NCBI GenBank assembly: GCA_023213315.1
Contig: JAKCPI010012593.1
Location: forward strand, 1-64,000
DNA length: 64,000 nucleotides
Reading direction: 5' to 3'
From: Euborellia annulipes
Taxonomy: Eukaryota > Arthropoda > Insecta > Dermaptera > Anisolabididae
The position numbers and the translations under genes were made by a program. Shown in pieces: positions 23,820 through 35,469 of this stretch; the stretch's first letter is position 1; each line of letters opens with the position of its first letter. The notes beneath the pieces were generated by a model that was not told the origin of the DNA, searched no databases, and saw only the letters and a list, made by a program, of their open reading frames with translations.

Positions 23820-25250
23820 ATTCATTTAAATTTTAAGATAACAAATTTGCCCAATCAAACACAAACTCATCTCGCGAATTTGCTATCTTAAACGATATAT
23901 TGACTGCCTTATTTACAGTCTTTTTGAGCGTTGATTGAAAAAAATTCGACCTTTTTTCAAGCAAAGCTCTACCTAATTATTATTAAAATTTGGTTGAAAT
24001 TTTTCTTTTGTTCACAGGCAATTTAATCGAGCAAAACTAAAAGGAAAATATGAATCTAAACCCAAAAACAGTTTCAAAATCAACGAATAAGCTCTTTCTA
24101 CAAAAGGAATCACCAAACTTAATTGGATAAAATTTTGAGCTTCAACTGGACAGCAGTATTTATTTTTTAAAGTAATAATTGACTACATTAGTTGTTAATT
24201 AAATAATTAGACGGTTGCCAAAAATGATTATTATATTGCCTTTAGGCTTTAGTTTTGAATTCCTGTTAATGATTCTCTTATTAAAATACCTATTCACATT
24301 CCATGATAAAATTTCAAATCCAAACAAAACATAAAAGGAATGAAAGAAAAAAAAACTCATTGATGAGAACAATTATGCATGATAGAAATGACGTCACGTT
24401 CTAAGTAAACGATCTCTACGAGTAGGCTAACTAACTAATTATGTGGGATTTTCTCGACGGCGGCGGGCGGCAAGGTCCTTTTACCATCGGTGTGTGTCTC
24501 CCATGAGTCAGCCAACTAAACTTTCTCATTAAAATGGCGAATGTCTGCAAAGTTCTTGGAAGCTGATCTGTCTGTCTGTCTGTCTGCCTATATAGCCCAC
24601 CCATTCTTTCTTAGGAGCTGATGATGACTCGATATCTCTAGAAAGAGTGAAAGAGAGAGCGAGAGTGGAACCTCTTGTCTTCGCAGCCCACACTGCAAGG
24701 GCATTTGTCTTGTATACAAGTTTATTGTAATGACAATTCAAATGCCACTTGTTCCCACTTATTATTTATTCCTTAACTAACCTTCGACGCAAGGAGTTTC
24801 CACCTGGATGCATAAATTATAGCATAAATCATTAATTTACTGCCTCTCTTCAAAATCATTTTTATATTTTACTCTACCAAGAATTGACGCATGAGTATTT
24901 TAAAAAAATTTCATTGAGTAGCACTTTGGGGAGTATGAATATATTTTAACAGATATCATTAAAACAAACCGGTCTAAGGATTAAATCTTTTTCTCTTTTC
25001 TAGTTCTACATTTTTAGATTGCAATATTTGTACATTTTCTTGTCAATCATGTTTGATCTTCTTGATTTGAGTAAATAACAGCTTTTAAATAATCAGCCGT
25101 TGTGCTAGAAGTCTCTGATAATCTAAACTCATAAAATTAAATATTGATTTATTGGTTTAGAGTCAAAAATATATTTTGTAGACCTAATTTAATGCCTCTA
25201 TTAGAAGATGAGAACCCCTGCACTCGAAATATTTAAAATATATCTTTATA
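23820..25250. other. Mostly unique AT-rich DNA with a GC-richer block
   Basis: No repeats recognised. 24450-24740 is GC-richer with GGCGGCGGGCGGCAAGG and a (CTGT)n stretch at 24569-24590. No convincing exon; a regulatory element is possible but unproven. Confidence 0.4.
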
Positions 25251-25254
25251 TATA

Positions 25255-25390
25255 TAACTAGCTTACAAGCGCTCGCTACGCTTCGCTGCGCTACGCTTCG
25301 CTCACACTTGAAAGCTAGCTGGGGGCTTCGCCCCCCAGACCCCTACTGGGGGGCATAGCCCCCCAGACCCCCCGTAGTTTTTTAGGACTT
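25255..25390. repeat. GC-rich hairpin cluster (CGCTACGCTTCGCT / GGGGCTTCGCCCCC)
   Basis: Tight palindromic words, including CTGGGGGCTTCGCCCCCCAG and CTGGGGGGCATAGCCCCCCAG-like partners, in otherwise AT-rich DNA. A similar cluster with CCCGCCTCAGGCGGGCTACG occurs at 36778-36830. Element class unknown. Confidence 0.5.
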
Positions 25391-26028
25391 AACGTCTTCT
25401 TTTATGACTAAACTTCTTCTTTATGACTTAAAGTCTTCTTCTATGATTTAACATCTTTTATGGCTTAACATCTTCTTTTATCCACAATTCAACTTTACTC
25501 TAACTCTTACTAATTCATCTTTCACACTTTCACACTCTTTTAATTATTCATACATACGCTCAGCCTACATCCTGCACCAACCATTGTTACCACTATTATA
25601 TAATCCTGATATCATCCACCAACTTCAGAAAACTTCATTTCTATTCTCATCCTAATCATTTATTTTTTTATAATTTACTAAATTACTCTTTCTTTTTCCT
25701 TTCTTCTTCATTGAACCAAAAAAACAACACTAAGAAAAATTCTATCTACCCTAAATTTTCCAACAGAAAAAAGAAAACACTAAGAAGTTTCATTTTTATT
25801 GTATTTCCAATACATTTTCTTTATTAAACTATATGTTCAATTTTTATTTATTATCAACAAATTATTATATTCGTTATGTTTATCAAATTTTAGGATTTTT
25901 ATTATTTTTGTTATGTTGGTAGAATCTAAATGCATAAGTTGCTATCCATTCAAAATGATAAAAACAAAAGATTTGACTAAATTTTATAAAATTTCAGGAT
26001 TTTTATTTAATCAAAACGTTCACTAAAA

Positions 26029-26073
26029 AAGGATAGGCTCCGGTTCGCCTGGGGAGAACCCTCGCCAATCCTT
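26029..26073 (+). other. Compact structured hairpin of unknown role
   Basis: Three nested helices: AAGGAT/ATCCTT, GGC/GCC and GGTTC/GAACC, separated by an A-A mismatch and a small internal loop, closing a 9-base loop. Thermodynamically notable against the AT-rich surroundings. Confidence 0.4.
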
Positions 26074-26159
26074 TATTGCCATTGTCAAAGAGAAAACAAT
26101 GAAAAATCAAAAGGTCTACAAACATATTAGGTTTTTTGCCACGAAATGGCTTAAATAAG

Positions 26160-27560
26160 CAGGGATGGGCGTTAATCAGTTACATGTATTTGAAATACAA
26201 GATACCAAATACAATATTAATTGGTATTTTGTATTTCGTTACAGCATAGGCAAAATAATTGCTATCTTGTATTTCGTTACATTTTTTAGTAATTGGTATC
26301 TGAAATTCGAGATACCAAATACTTTTTTTTTTTTTAATTTGCCGCAGTATAAGAATCTTGCAGAGGGAGCTGAAATCGTTTTAATTTATTTAATATTACT
26401 GTATGTATGTAATCGTCGTGTGGGTTCTTTGCTCTGAATCTTAGTAAAAACCAGTAAAGAGAAGTCAATCAAAACGCCAAATTTTCACTCTTCGTTAAAA
26501 AACTTTTTTGCTTTTTTCTTTCAACCAGCTCTGAACGACTAAATCTTTGTTCTTCTGCCCCAGTTGAAAGATTGTTTTCATTTGCGGGTTTATTCATTCT
26601 CCATCAAGGTCCAGATTATCCGACAAAACTTTTGAAAACTTGGTTTTTTCAAACCTTTTCATATTTTTATAAATAAATTTTTTTAGTGTCATGAATAATT
26701 TTATTGTTTTCGATTTTCCAAAGGTATTCTCCAATATAAGTTTAGCTGCCACTTTCCTAAACTAAATTTATTTAGGGTTCCAGATAGAGCCCTGCACGGG
26801 CCGATTTTTTTTGGCCCGGACCGGTTCCGTGTCCGTATTTTTTTTTTTTGACTTCCCTCCCGTACCCGGCCCGTAATTTTTTACCATTCTTCAGGCCCGC
26901 CCGGAATTTTTTCAAACCCGCCCATTCCCGCCCGAGATTTAGTGAATGAATGAACGAATGTCTATTAAAATTAAATATACAAATTAAACACTAGGTTATT
27001 TGTTTCAAAGTTTTTATTAATTAAAAATTAACACTTAATACGTATTAAGTGTTAATTTTTAATTAATAAAACCTTTGAAACAAATAACCTAGTGTTTAAT
27101 TTGTATATTTAATTTTAATTTACAAAATGTTTCAACGAGAACCAACGGTCGAAAGTTTAAATCTTATTAGAACGAATGTCTAATAATTTTTAAATAAAAT
27201 TTCATTTGCATGCTCGTCCGCCCGAACCCGTTTATTTAGACTTGCTACCCTCCCGTATCCGCCCGTAATTTTTTTCATGGCCTCCAAAGCCCGCGGGCCG
27301 GGCGGGTAACGGGTCTACGGGCCAACCCGTACCCGTGCAGGGCTCTAGTTCCAGAATTACCCCTCCAAAAAGTATTTTAAAATCAAGGAAAAATTTGTTT
27401 GTAATTGGTATTTTCAATGTATTTGAAATACGTAATTGGTATTTTGTATCTCGTTACACAAACCCGTGAATAATTGGTATCTTGTATTTCGTTACAAAAA
27501 TCTGAAGTAATTGGTATTTTGTATCTCGTTACTCAAAATCGAGTAACTTGCCCATCCCTG
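26160..27560. mobile_element. 1.4-kb hAT element inserted in a SINE, with another hAT nested in it
   Basis: Perfect 11-bp ends CAGGGATGGGC / GCCCATCCCTG, 8-bp duplication TAAATAAG at 26152-26159 and 27561-27568. Subterminal AATTGGTATTTTGTAT / TCTCGTTAC words are repeated on both sides, likely transposase sites. No transposase frame is seen. Confidence 0.9.
26785..27347. mobile_element. Nested hAT MITE, TAGAGCCCTGCACGGG family, with a palindromic core
   Basis: Ends TAGAGCCCTGCACGGG and CCCGTGCAGGGCTCTA; perfect 8-bp duplication GTTCCAGA at 26777-26784 and 27348-27355. GC-rich subterminal CCGCCCG repeats. The middle, about 26965-27120, is a long palindrome centred near 27043. Confidence 0.9.
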
Positions 27561-27743
27561 TAAATAAGAATGCTTGGAACCCAAATACACCGTACATATA
27601 CCTGGTGGGCCATTAGTGCGTGAGCTGATTAACGGATATTTTTAAAGTTTTCAATTTTATTATAAGGATTATAAAAATTTCTCAGCTATATTGTAATATT
27701 GGATGGGAGAAAGTAACGATTTGCAAAACATCAGTTGATTGTA

Positions 27744-27779
27744 CTGAAGATGATTCCATATCACTGGAGTCGAAATATT
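27744..27779 (+). ncRNA. Solo hammerhead-ribozyme-like motif
   Basis: CTGAAGA, one spacer base, stem II GATTCCA-TATCAC-TGGAGTC (7 bp with one G-T pair), then GAAAT-ATTT. The cleavage triplet is ATT, so stem III and the site are altered; probably inactive. Confidence 0.4.
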
Positions 27780-27985
27780 TACAATTAAACGGACAATACG
27801 CAAAAGTATTTATTTTTTGGCCCACGGTTTTTATAATAAAATTGATTCTCCTTAGGGCCATCTACAAACAATTTTTAAAGTTTGTTGATCGTGCCTAATG
27901 TGGGGCCTTTAGGGCTACAAATTAAAAATAATTTTATTCCAATTGCAATTTTTATACAGGTAGATCCATATCAAAGTTATGTTTA

Positions 27986-28335
27986 TAGTGGAGAATTGGA
28001 GATATCAGCCAAATTGGGATTGTCCAGGTTAATAAAACTTCCAGGATAAGACGTTTCGGCCTGAATTTATTTCGCCATCTTCATTTATCGGAAATTATAC
28101 ACACAGTGCAAGTGCACATGTGATCAAACCAAGACTTGTCAATAATAAAATATATTTGATTCATACCAAATTCTATGGTTCCTGTGCCCAAGTTCAGAGA
28201 ATCCTGAAGATGGCCAAATAAATTCAAGCCGAAACGTCTGATCCTGGGAGTTTTATTAACCTGGACAATCCCAATTTGGCTGATATCTCCAATTCTCCAC
28301 TATAATCACATCACTCACAGCCACAACCTCAAAAG
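27986..28335. mobile_element. Hammerhead-bearing foldback element, 14-bp target duplication
   Basis: Arms 27986-28090 and 28200-28305 pair (TTGGAGATATCAGCCAAATT against its complement). Cores at 28050-28083 (minus) and 28204-28238 (plus, CTGAAGA...GCCGAAACGTC). CAAAGTTATGTTTA flanks at 27972-27985 and 28336-28349. Confidence 0.75.
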
Positions 28336-28353
28336 CAAAGTTATGTTTATTTA

Positions 28354-29380
28354 AATGGAACGCCCTGTATATTATTGCATATTTGGATTCTACGGCCAAT
28401 TTTAGTATGACTTTATGTCATGAAATATATTCCAAACCAAACCGTTTAGCCGCAAATTGAGTTTTTGTGAAAAAACTGCTGTCTGAAAAAAATTGAATAT
28501 CGCGCGAACCATAAAACTTAGAGGACTGTTCTTTTGTGATGTTACTAATCATGAAATGTACTATTGTAGGCCAGATGGGTATTCTTGTGTTGGGAATAAT
28601 GGCCATGCAAATTAAGAAAATTACAATCATGGATCAACCAAGGATAACTCCATTTTTTCAATTATTCTATAATTTATAACGAAAAAAAAATTTTATTATA
28701 GACAAAACAATTTTTTTTTAAATCCAAACGCAAAACAAAATTGTAATAAATAGAAAAGATAAGCTTAATATTCGAAAATGTATTTAAATTTCCTTTAAAA
28801 TCATTTATTTGAACTTTTTGAAAACGGAAATTAGGGCTGATTCGATTCTGCCCCAACGGTTTAATTATAAATCTGTGGTTTCTATCGATATAGCGGACTA
28901 TGGAACCTAAGATGCCATTGTTAGAATTCATAGATGAAATATCAATAGGACTTCTCTCCATTTCCAATGTTTCAGTAGCAAGAGGGCCTCAGCATAGATT
29001 TTCTTCTCAAATGTCAAAAGATTTTTGATTGGTTAGAAGAGATCATTTGGTAGAAAAAATTGAAATATATCGTCATTCCGGACATTGCAAAATATGTACA
29101 AAAAATTACACCCTGATACATGTTTTTTTATAATTTGGAATATAAAGAGGTATGGGATAAAAAAGTAGATTTACTTATGTGTATAAATTAATTAAATAAA
29201 TAAAAATAAATAAAAAGGCATTTCAGAAAAAAATAACTACTTGGGGAGATACTATGTCAAAAAACAGGTTGTGAGATAGTTCAAATTCAACTGATTCTTA
29301 CAAAAAATTTATAAGGGTTTATAAAAAAGGAAAAATATGCATCACAAAACTATTTTCGCCTTCATGCCAACAATTTTTTT
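28354..29380. other. Unassigned sequence, possibly an old transposon
   Basis: Two medium-length minus-strand open frames (28418-28630 and 28674-28967) have no recognisable domain or splice context. GAACGCCCTGTATA at the left resembles a transposon end. I see no gene. Confidence 0.4.
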
Positions 29381-29386
29381 TCACGC

Positions 29387-29645
29387 CCCCGAGTTTGGCG
29401 TAGTAGGTAGAGCGCTTCCCTCCTATACCAAACGTCGCGGGTTCGGACCCAGGCAGTCCGATGATTTTATTTAAGCCATTTGGATACCAGATGGCTTAAA
29501 TAGAAATGCCTGAACCCACAATTTATATATTAATCACAACGGTTATCGTCTAAAGTCTTAAATGGCCTGAGTTGCCGAAAAGACTGTGTGAATGTGTGTG
29601 TGAGTGTGAGTGTGAATGAGAAAAAAGTGTGAATGTTTTTTAATG

Positions 29646-29674
<29 letters not shown>
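29387..29674 (+). mobile_element. SINE-1, near full length
   Basis: tRNA-like head GTTTGGCGTAGTAGGTAGAG with box B CGCGGGTTCGGACCC, body GGCAGTCCGATGATTTTATT and AAATGGCCTGAGTTGCCGAA, a GTGTGTGTGAGTGTG stretch, then an A tail of about 31. Confidence 0.8.
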
Positions 29675-29677
<3 letters not shown>

Positions 29678-29934
29678 TTCACAGTTTTTGACACAGTTAT
29701 ACATATGATAGATATTTATTTAAATTATTAAGATATTTACAATTTGTTAAAATTCCCTAAACAGTAATAATAATAATACCTAAACTGTTTTTATAAAATT
29801 GCTTTCTTTTGCCATTTGAGATTCCAATTCAAGAAATACACGACAGAACTAAATTTGCAAGTTCAAGTTGGTTTTCCTAAAAACAAAATAATAATAATAG
29901 GACTTTATTAAAAAAGATTATTTTATCGATGCAT

Positions 29935-30480
29935 ATGGGTCATTCCATGCCAAATCGACAAATTTTTTTTCTGACCCCCGCGGATTTCGCTGAAAATTTC
30001 CTATCTTTTATGGATTTATGAAAAAAAAACTGCTCTTTTTTTCAAATAACTATAACTTATTTTAAAATTGATATTTCGGAACCCCGCAAGGCTATAAAAA
30101 TTTTGTTTTTTAATGTAGTTTTCAGAAAAAAATACAAAAATTATTTCAGAAGCCCGGATATATGAAATATTTCAGTTTATTTGAAAAAAACCCTAATTTT
30201 AAATCGACCATTTTTTTTTTATTTTTTTTTTTAACTCAAAAAAAAACTTCAACTAATTCTACAATTACCCCCGTCAAATGACGTTGCATATCGCCAAGAA
30301 ATTTGAAATTTTGATGTCCTCTCATAAAGTCACTTTTGCTCCAAAAAGAAATTTAATATCAAAGGGCTTTCGATAGTATCTATTTGTATTTTAAATTTTA
30401 TCAAAATCGCCCCAGCAACCTGTAGCTTTGGCTAAAAATTTGAAAATTGAAAAAAGAAAATAAAATAAAAAAAAGATTTT
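29935..30480. repeat. Unclassified repeat-like block starting GGGTCATTCCATGCCAAA
   Basis: Runs of A/T with CCCCCGCGGATTTCGC near the start and AACCTGTAGCTTTGGC near the end. Looks like a diverged transposon but no termini can be defined. Confidence 0.35.
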
Positions 30481-30484
30481 TAAA

Positions 30485-30727
30485 AAATGCTTTTATTTAA
30501 ATTGAACTAAAAAGAGAGAAATAAGAAAGAAATAATTTAATTGTTCTTGTTAAAATTTTTTAATATTTGACTTAAAATAAAAGCGTGGGGCGCTTCGAAG
30601 TGATTCCGAGACTCGCGCCCCACGCTTTTATTTTAAGTCATAAATATTAAAAAATTTTAACAAGAACAATTAAATTATTTCTTTCTTATTTCTCTCTTTT
30701 TAGTTCAATTTAAATAAAAGCATTTTT
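30485..30727. repeat. Foldback family B palindrome
   Basis: AAATGCTTTTATTTAAATTG and about 110 bases more face their complement; the centre near 30605 has GCGTGGGGCGCTTCGAAG and GCGCCCCACGC. Confidence 0.8.
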
Positions 30728-30799
30728 TTAAAAATCTTTTTTTTTATTTTATTTTTATTTTAAGCTTTTTAGTCTTTTAGTCTTATCAAAAATCATCAA

Positions 30800-32510
30800 T
30801 ATGATAAAGTACCACATTAGTTTGGCCTCTATTGATTTGGTTCAATTGAAAAATTATTCATTATCATAAAAAAATGACCCGTAAATATCAAAATTCAAAA
30901 CTATAGTTAATAGGGCCTTATTTGCGTGAGGCTTCAAATAAAGTACCACATTAGTTTGGTCTATTTTGGTAAAACCAAACTCACAATTTGCGTCATCAAA
31001 TATGACTCTTAAGTATTACATTTCACACCTCTAGCCCATCGGGAAGTCTTTTGAAATTACATTAATTCACGAAGGGTTTCAAATAAAGTACCACATTAGT
31101 TTGGTCCATTTTGGTAAAACCAAACTCACAATTTGCGTCATCAAAAATGACTCTTAAGTATTACATTTCACACCTCTAGCCCATCGGGAAGTCTTTTGAA
31201 ATTACATTAATTCGCGAAGGGTTTCAAATAAAGTACCACATTAGTTTGGTCTATTTTGATCAAAACCACCATATAGTGGCGTCATCAAAAATGACTCTTA
31301 AGTATTACATTTCATACCTCTAGCCCATCGGGAAGTCTTTTGAAATTACATTAATTCGCGAAGGGTTTCAAATAAAGTACCACATTAATTTGGTCTATTT
31401 TGATCAAAACCACCATATAGTGGCGTCATCAAAAATGACTCTTAAGTATTACATTTCACATCTCTAGCCCATCGGGAAGTCTTTTGAAATTACATTAATT
31501 CGCGAAGGGTTTCAAATAAAGTACCACATTAGTTTGGTCTATTTTGATCAAAACCACCATATAGTGGCGTCATCAAAAATGACTCTTAAGTATTACATTT
31601 CACACCTCTAGCCCATCGGGAAGTCTTTTGAAATTACATTAATTCGCGAAGGATTTCAAATAAAGTACCACATTAATTTGGTCTATTTTGATCAAAACCA
31701 CCATATAGTGGCGTCATCAAAAATGACTCTTAAGTATTACATTTCACACCTCTAGCCCATCGGGAAGTCTTTTGAAATTACATTAATTCGCGAAGGGTTT
31801 CAAATAAAGTACCACATTAGTTTGGTCCATTTTGGTAAAACCAAACTCACAATTTGCGTCATCAAAAATGACTCTTAAATATCAAATTTCACACCTCTAG
31901 CTCATCGGGAAGTCTTTTGGGAAATTACATTAATTCGCGAAGGGTTTCAAATAAAGTACCACATTAGTTTGGTCTATTTTGATCAAAACCAACCATATAG
32001 TGGCGTCATCAAAAATGACTCTTAAGTATTACATTTCACACCTCTAGCCCATCGGGAAGTCTTTTTGAAATTACATTAATTCGCGAAGGGTTTCAAATAA
32101 AGTACCACATTAGTTTGGTCTATTTTGATCAAAACCACCATATAGTGGCGTCATCAAAAAATGACTCTTAAGTATTACATTTTTCACACCTCTAGCCCAT
32201 CGGGAAGTCTTTTGAAATTACATTAATTCGCGAAGGGTTTCAAATAAAGTACCACATTAGTTTTTTGGTCTATTTTGATCAAAACCTCCATATAGTGGCG
32301 TCATCAAAAAAAATGACTCTTTTAAGTATTACATTTCACACCTCCTAGCCCATCGGGAAGTCTTTTGAAATTACATTAATTCACGAAGGGTTTCAAATAA
32401 AGTACCACATTAGTTTGGTCCATTTTGGTAAAACCAAACTCACAATTTGCGTCATCAAAAATGACTCTTAAATATCAAATTTCACACCTCTAGCTCATCG
32501 GGAAGTGTCC
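30800..32510. repeat. Tandem array, about 145-bp unit, roughly 11 copies
   Basis: AAATAAAGTACCACATTAGT recurs at 30936, 31081, 31226, 31370, 31514, 31658, 31802, 31949, 32095, 32242 and 32395 (spacing 144-153). Two subtypes differ in the middle: CCAAACTCACAATTTG and CACCATATAGTGG. The end units share one subtype, the central ones the other. Confidence 0.95.
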
Positions 32511-32599
32511 TTAACAAAGCCATAAAGTTGGTGACCTTGAAAGAGTAAGTTAAATAAAAGCATTTAATTAAAATTTTTAAAAAGAACCATAGTTTATTT

Positions 32600-32760
32600 C
32601 AAGCAGTCAACATTAAATCAAGTTTGAAACTAAGGTGCTATCGGAAACTAAATATATCTCGACACAAAAAATCTGGTGTGACCAGCACAGTGCTTTTAAC
32701 TTTCTCTTACCGAAGGGTAAGAGAAAGTTGTGCGTCTGATTTTGTGTCGAAAAGAAATAT
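32600..32760. repeat. Family A centre hairpin copy
   Basis: GACACAAAAAATCTGGTGTG, then TTTCTCTTACCGAAGGGTAA and a truncated second half; the flank AAGCAGTCAACATT matches the one at 1530. Confidence 0.6.
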
Positions 32761-32917
32761 GATGTTTTAGTATATAAATAAAAAAAGTAAAAATTCGAAA
32801 TATCTTTTTTATTTAAATGAAGCTGTGTGGAAATCTCCTTAGCTGAAACAAAAAAATCATTGTGTGGTTTTATGAAACCACGATGCAAGTGAAACTTTTT
32901 CCGGATCATGGAGGCGT

Positions 32918-33170
32918 CGAGTGAAAGATAAATTTTAGTGGGGGGGACGTCCCCCCAAAAGAACTTTCGGAGGTCTGGAATATCATTTTTCAATTAATTA
33001 GATCATAGAGAAGCGTCATTTTAAATTTTAATAAAATCGAGTGAAAGATAAATTTTAGTGGGGGGACGTCCCCCCAAAAGAACTTTCGGAGGTCTGGAAT
33101 ATCATTTTTCAATTAATTAGATCATAGAGAAGCGTCATTTTAAATTTTATTAAAATCGAGTGAAAAAAAA
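32918..33170. repeat. 120-bp tandem duplication
   Basis: CGAGTGAAAGATAAATTTTA through TTTTAAATTTTAATAAAAT occurs twice, with a third start at 33157. Units include the palindrome GGGGGGACGTCCCCCC. Confidence 0.85.
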
Positions 33171-33369
33171 ACAATAATTTTAGGGGGGGGGGGGTAGGGG
33201 GTGTAGAGCGGAAATTATATAATAGTATAGATATAGATAATCAATTTTGTTTTATATAGGCTTATTTTATTTATATTGTGATGAAATAAGTATAAATTCC
33301 GTAGCGTAGTAAAAAAAAAACACATTTATATAAAAGTTTTCATAATAGTCCATATATATAATTTATTAT

Positions 33370-33630
33370 TTTGGCCCACGGGTCGTGGTTAGGGGTTAGC
33401 GTGCTGGCCTTGTATACCAGGAGTCGCGGGTTCGGACCCAGGCAAGTCCGATGGCATTTGGATACCAAATGGCTTGAATAAAAATGCCTAACCCCCAATA
33501 CACATTTATTTATATATATATCGGTTATAGTTTGTCTTATATGGCCTCAGATGCCGAAATGACTTGTATGTATGTGTGTGTGAATGTGAGTGTGACTGTG
33601 AAAAAAGTGTGTTTAAAAAAAAAATTTTGA
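33370..33630 (+). mobile_element. SINE-1 copy
   Basis: Head GTTAGGGGTTAGCGTGCTGG, box B GCGGGTTCGGACCC, body with CCAAATGGCTTGAATAAAAA and an A tail at 33617. Confidence 0.75.
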
Positions 33631-33659
33631 AACGAGTTGGAATATATATTCACCTCAAT

Positions 33660-34025
33660 CGATTATTTGGAAACAATCAATGTTAAAAAAACACCGATTA
33701 TTTCTCTATAATTAGTTATGAAAAAATAATAGATTATTTCCGATTAATCGGTTCTCCGATTATTCCGGTTATTTTCGATTAATCGGTTCTCCGATTATTC
33801 CGATTATTTTCGATTAATCGGGAAACCGATTATTCCGATTATTTTCGATTAATCGGGAAACCGATTATTCCGATTATTTTCGATTAATCGGGAAACCGAT
33901 TATTCCGATTATTTTCGATTAATCGGTTCTCCCGATTAATCGATTATTTTTTTTATAATAATCGATTATTTTTTAAGAAAATAATCGGTATAAAAACGAT
34001 TAATCGATTATTTTTCCCAGCCCTA
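33660..34025. repeat. Truncated TAGGGCTG hAT element with CGATTA repeats
   Basis: Many copies of CGATTATTTTCGATTAATCGG in alternate orientation, ending TTTTTCCCAGCCCTA. The left terminus is not found. Compare the complete copy at 37171. Confidence 0.6.
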
Positions 34026-34279
34026 GTTGAGGAGCGTGCAATTAAAAATTAGAGAAACATGTTTTAAAGAACCAAAAATAGGTAAACAAAAAAAACTTTC
34101 ATATCGAATTTATTAAAACGAGTTTAATTAAATTTTAATAATTAGGAAAATATTAGGTGAATATATTTGATTAGTAATTGGGGATTAAAAGTGATAATAG
34201 ATATATAAAATTTAAAAATTCATTTAATGTTCTGGAATTTGATAAAATTCTCGAATATGACACAAGAGTGATGAAAAAT

Positions 34280-34610
34280 TGAATTAATTTTTACTTTCTC
34301 TTACCTATATTTGTTATGTTAATATAGAGAAAGTATGGTATTCATGTCAAACTTCGTTCCTGGCGGGGGGTGCCACGACCTCACATATTTTTTTATATTT
34401 CCAAATATACAAAATTTCTAGGGATATCTGGTTGTGTGATGCGACCCTAGAAAATTTTATATTTGGAAATGAAAAAAAAAACTTTTATTTCAATTTAAAA
34501 ATATAATTCGACAAAAAAAGCTGGTGTGACAAACACAGAACACAACTTTCAAATACAGAAGGTAAGAGAAAGTTGTGTTCTGTGCTTGACACACCAGTGT
34601 TTTTTTAATA
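34280..34610. repeat. Family A fragments around a small inverted repeat
   Basis: TACTTTCTCTTACC end at 34304, then ATATTTCCAAATATAC / ATATTTGGAAAT arms (34395-34470), then a centre hairpin (CTGGTGTGAC/GACACACCAG) at 34520-34595. Confidence 0.55.
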
Positions 34611-34800
34611 AATTAATTATTCTTTTTTTATTTTTCATATAAATGAGTCTATAAACATTTCACCTATATTACTGAGGTATATTTTCTACTCAAGTTTATA
34701 ACGTTTAAACAGTGATTAGAGCATTACAGATTAATCTTATCTAATTTTATTTTTAAAAGATGAAATATGAAAGAGATTATATGGTAGCCTATTTATATTT

Positions 34801-35185
34801 TTACTTTCTCTTACCTCTATATATGTTAATATATAGAGAAAGTATTGGATTCATGTCAAAAATTCGATGTCACGATTTTGACGGATATACACGTTTTGAG
34901 GTCCCCTGAATCCAAAAAAAGTGGTTTTCGCGACATGATCTGTCTGTGTGTCCGTGAACAAAATAACAAGTAAGAGAGGAAAAAGCTAGGAGGTTGAAAT
35001 TTTATATTTAAGTGAGGCACCTCCTGGGACGTGTCACGAGTACTAGTACTTTACTGATGTAAATTTTCAGTTTTTTTTTTTCTATCTTCTCAAAATTCGC
35101 TACAAGGATTTTTTTTTTAAATTCATAAATCAATTATTTTTTAGATGCTCTTTAAAATGTATATTCTCATTTTGCCATTGGCCGA
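34801..35185. repeat. Foldback family A arm
   Basis: TACTTTCTCTTACCTCTATA through TCTTTAAAATGTATATTCTC; it runs straight into a solo hammerhead-like motif at 35195. Confidence 0.65.
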
Positions 35186-35194
35186 ACCCTAGCT

Positions 35195-35226
35195 CTGAAG
35201 ATGGTCGCATAGTCGACCGAAACATC
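35195..35226 (+). ncRNA. Solo hammerhead-ribozyme-like motif
   Basis: CTGAAGA, spacer, stem II GGTCG-CATAGT-CGACC, GAAAC-ATC. Core intact; stem III closing base changed. Confidence 0.4.
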
Positions 35227-35404
35227 GCTATGGGTTCGAATATAATAAAGAAATAGACAAAGCCTTTTATTTATCCTGGTACATATTGATTCAGCTATTC
35301 ACCTCGCTAACAAATGTTAGTTTAAATAGACAAAAAAAAAAGTTCAAATGATATAATTTATTTTTATATCTTAATAAATTATTTTTAAAATTCATTAAAA
35401 TTGA

Positions 35405-35408
<4 letters not shown>

Positions 35409-35467
<59 letters not shown>
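35409..35467 (+). repeat. Pure poly(A) tract of about 58
   Basis: Longest homopolymer in the window; may be a retroelement tail or an assembly slip. Confidence 0.9.

Positions 35468-35469
<2 letters not shown>

Larger units (their letters stand above)
26130..27610 (+). mobile_element. SINE-1 body split by a hAT element
   Basis: The SINE-1 sequence CGAAATGGCTTAAATAAG stops at 26159 and resumes at 27561 with TAAATAAGAATGCTTGGAAC. The intact copies at 39160 and 29500 show the uninterrupted form. Confidence 0.75.

Noticed and set aside
28418..28967. Two minus-strand frames that might be a gene remnant
   Set aside because: Composition fits random AT-rich DNA; no recognisable motif or exon boundaries.
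29387..29480. tRNA gene call from box A and box B
   Set aside because: No full cloverleaf; body and A tail mark it as a SINE.
30936..32510. Regular repeats that might suggest a CRISPR array
   Set aside because: The whole 145-bp unit is conserved with no unique spacers, and the window is eukaryotic.
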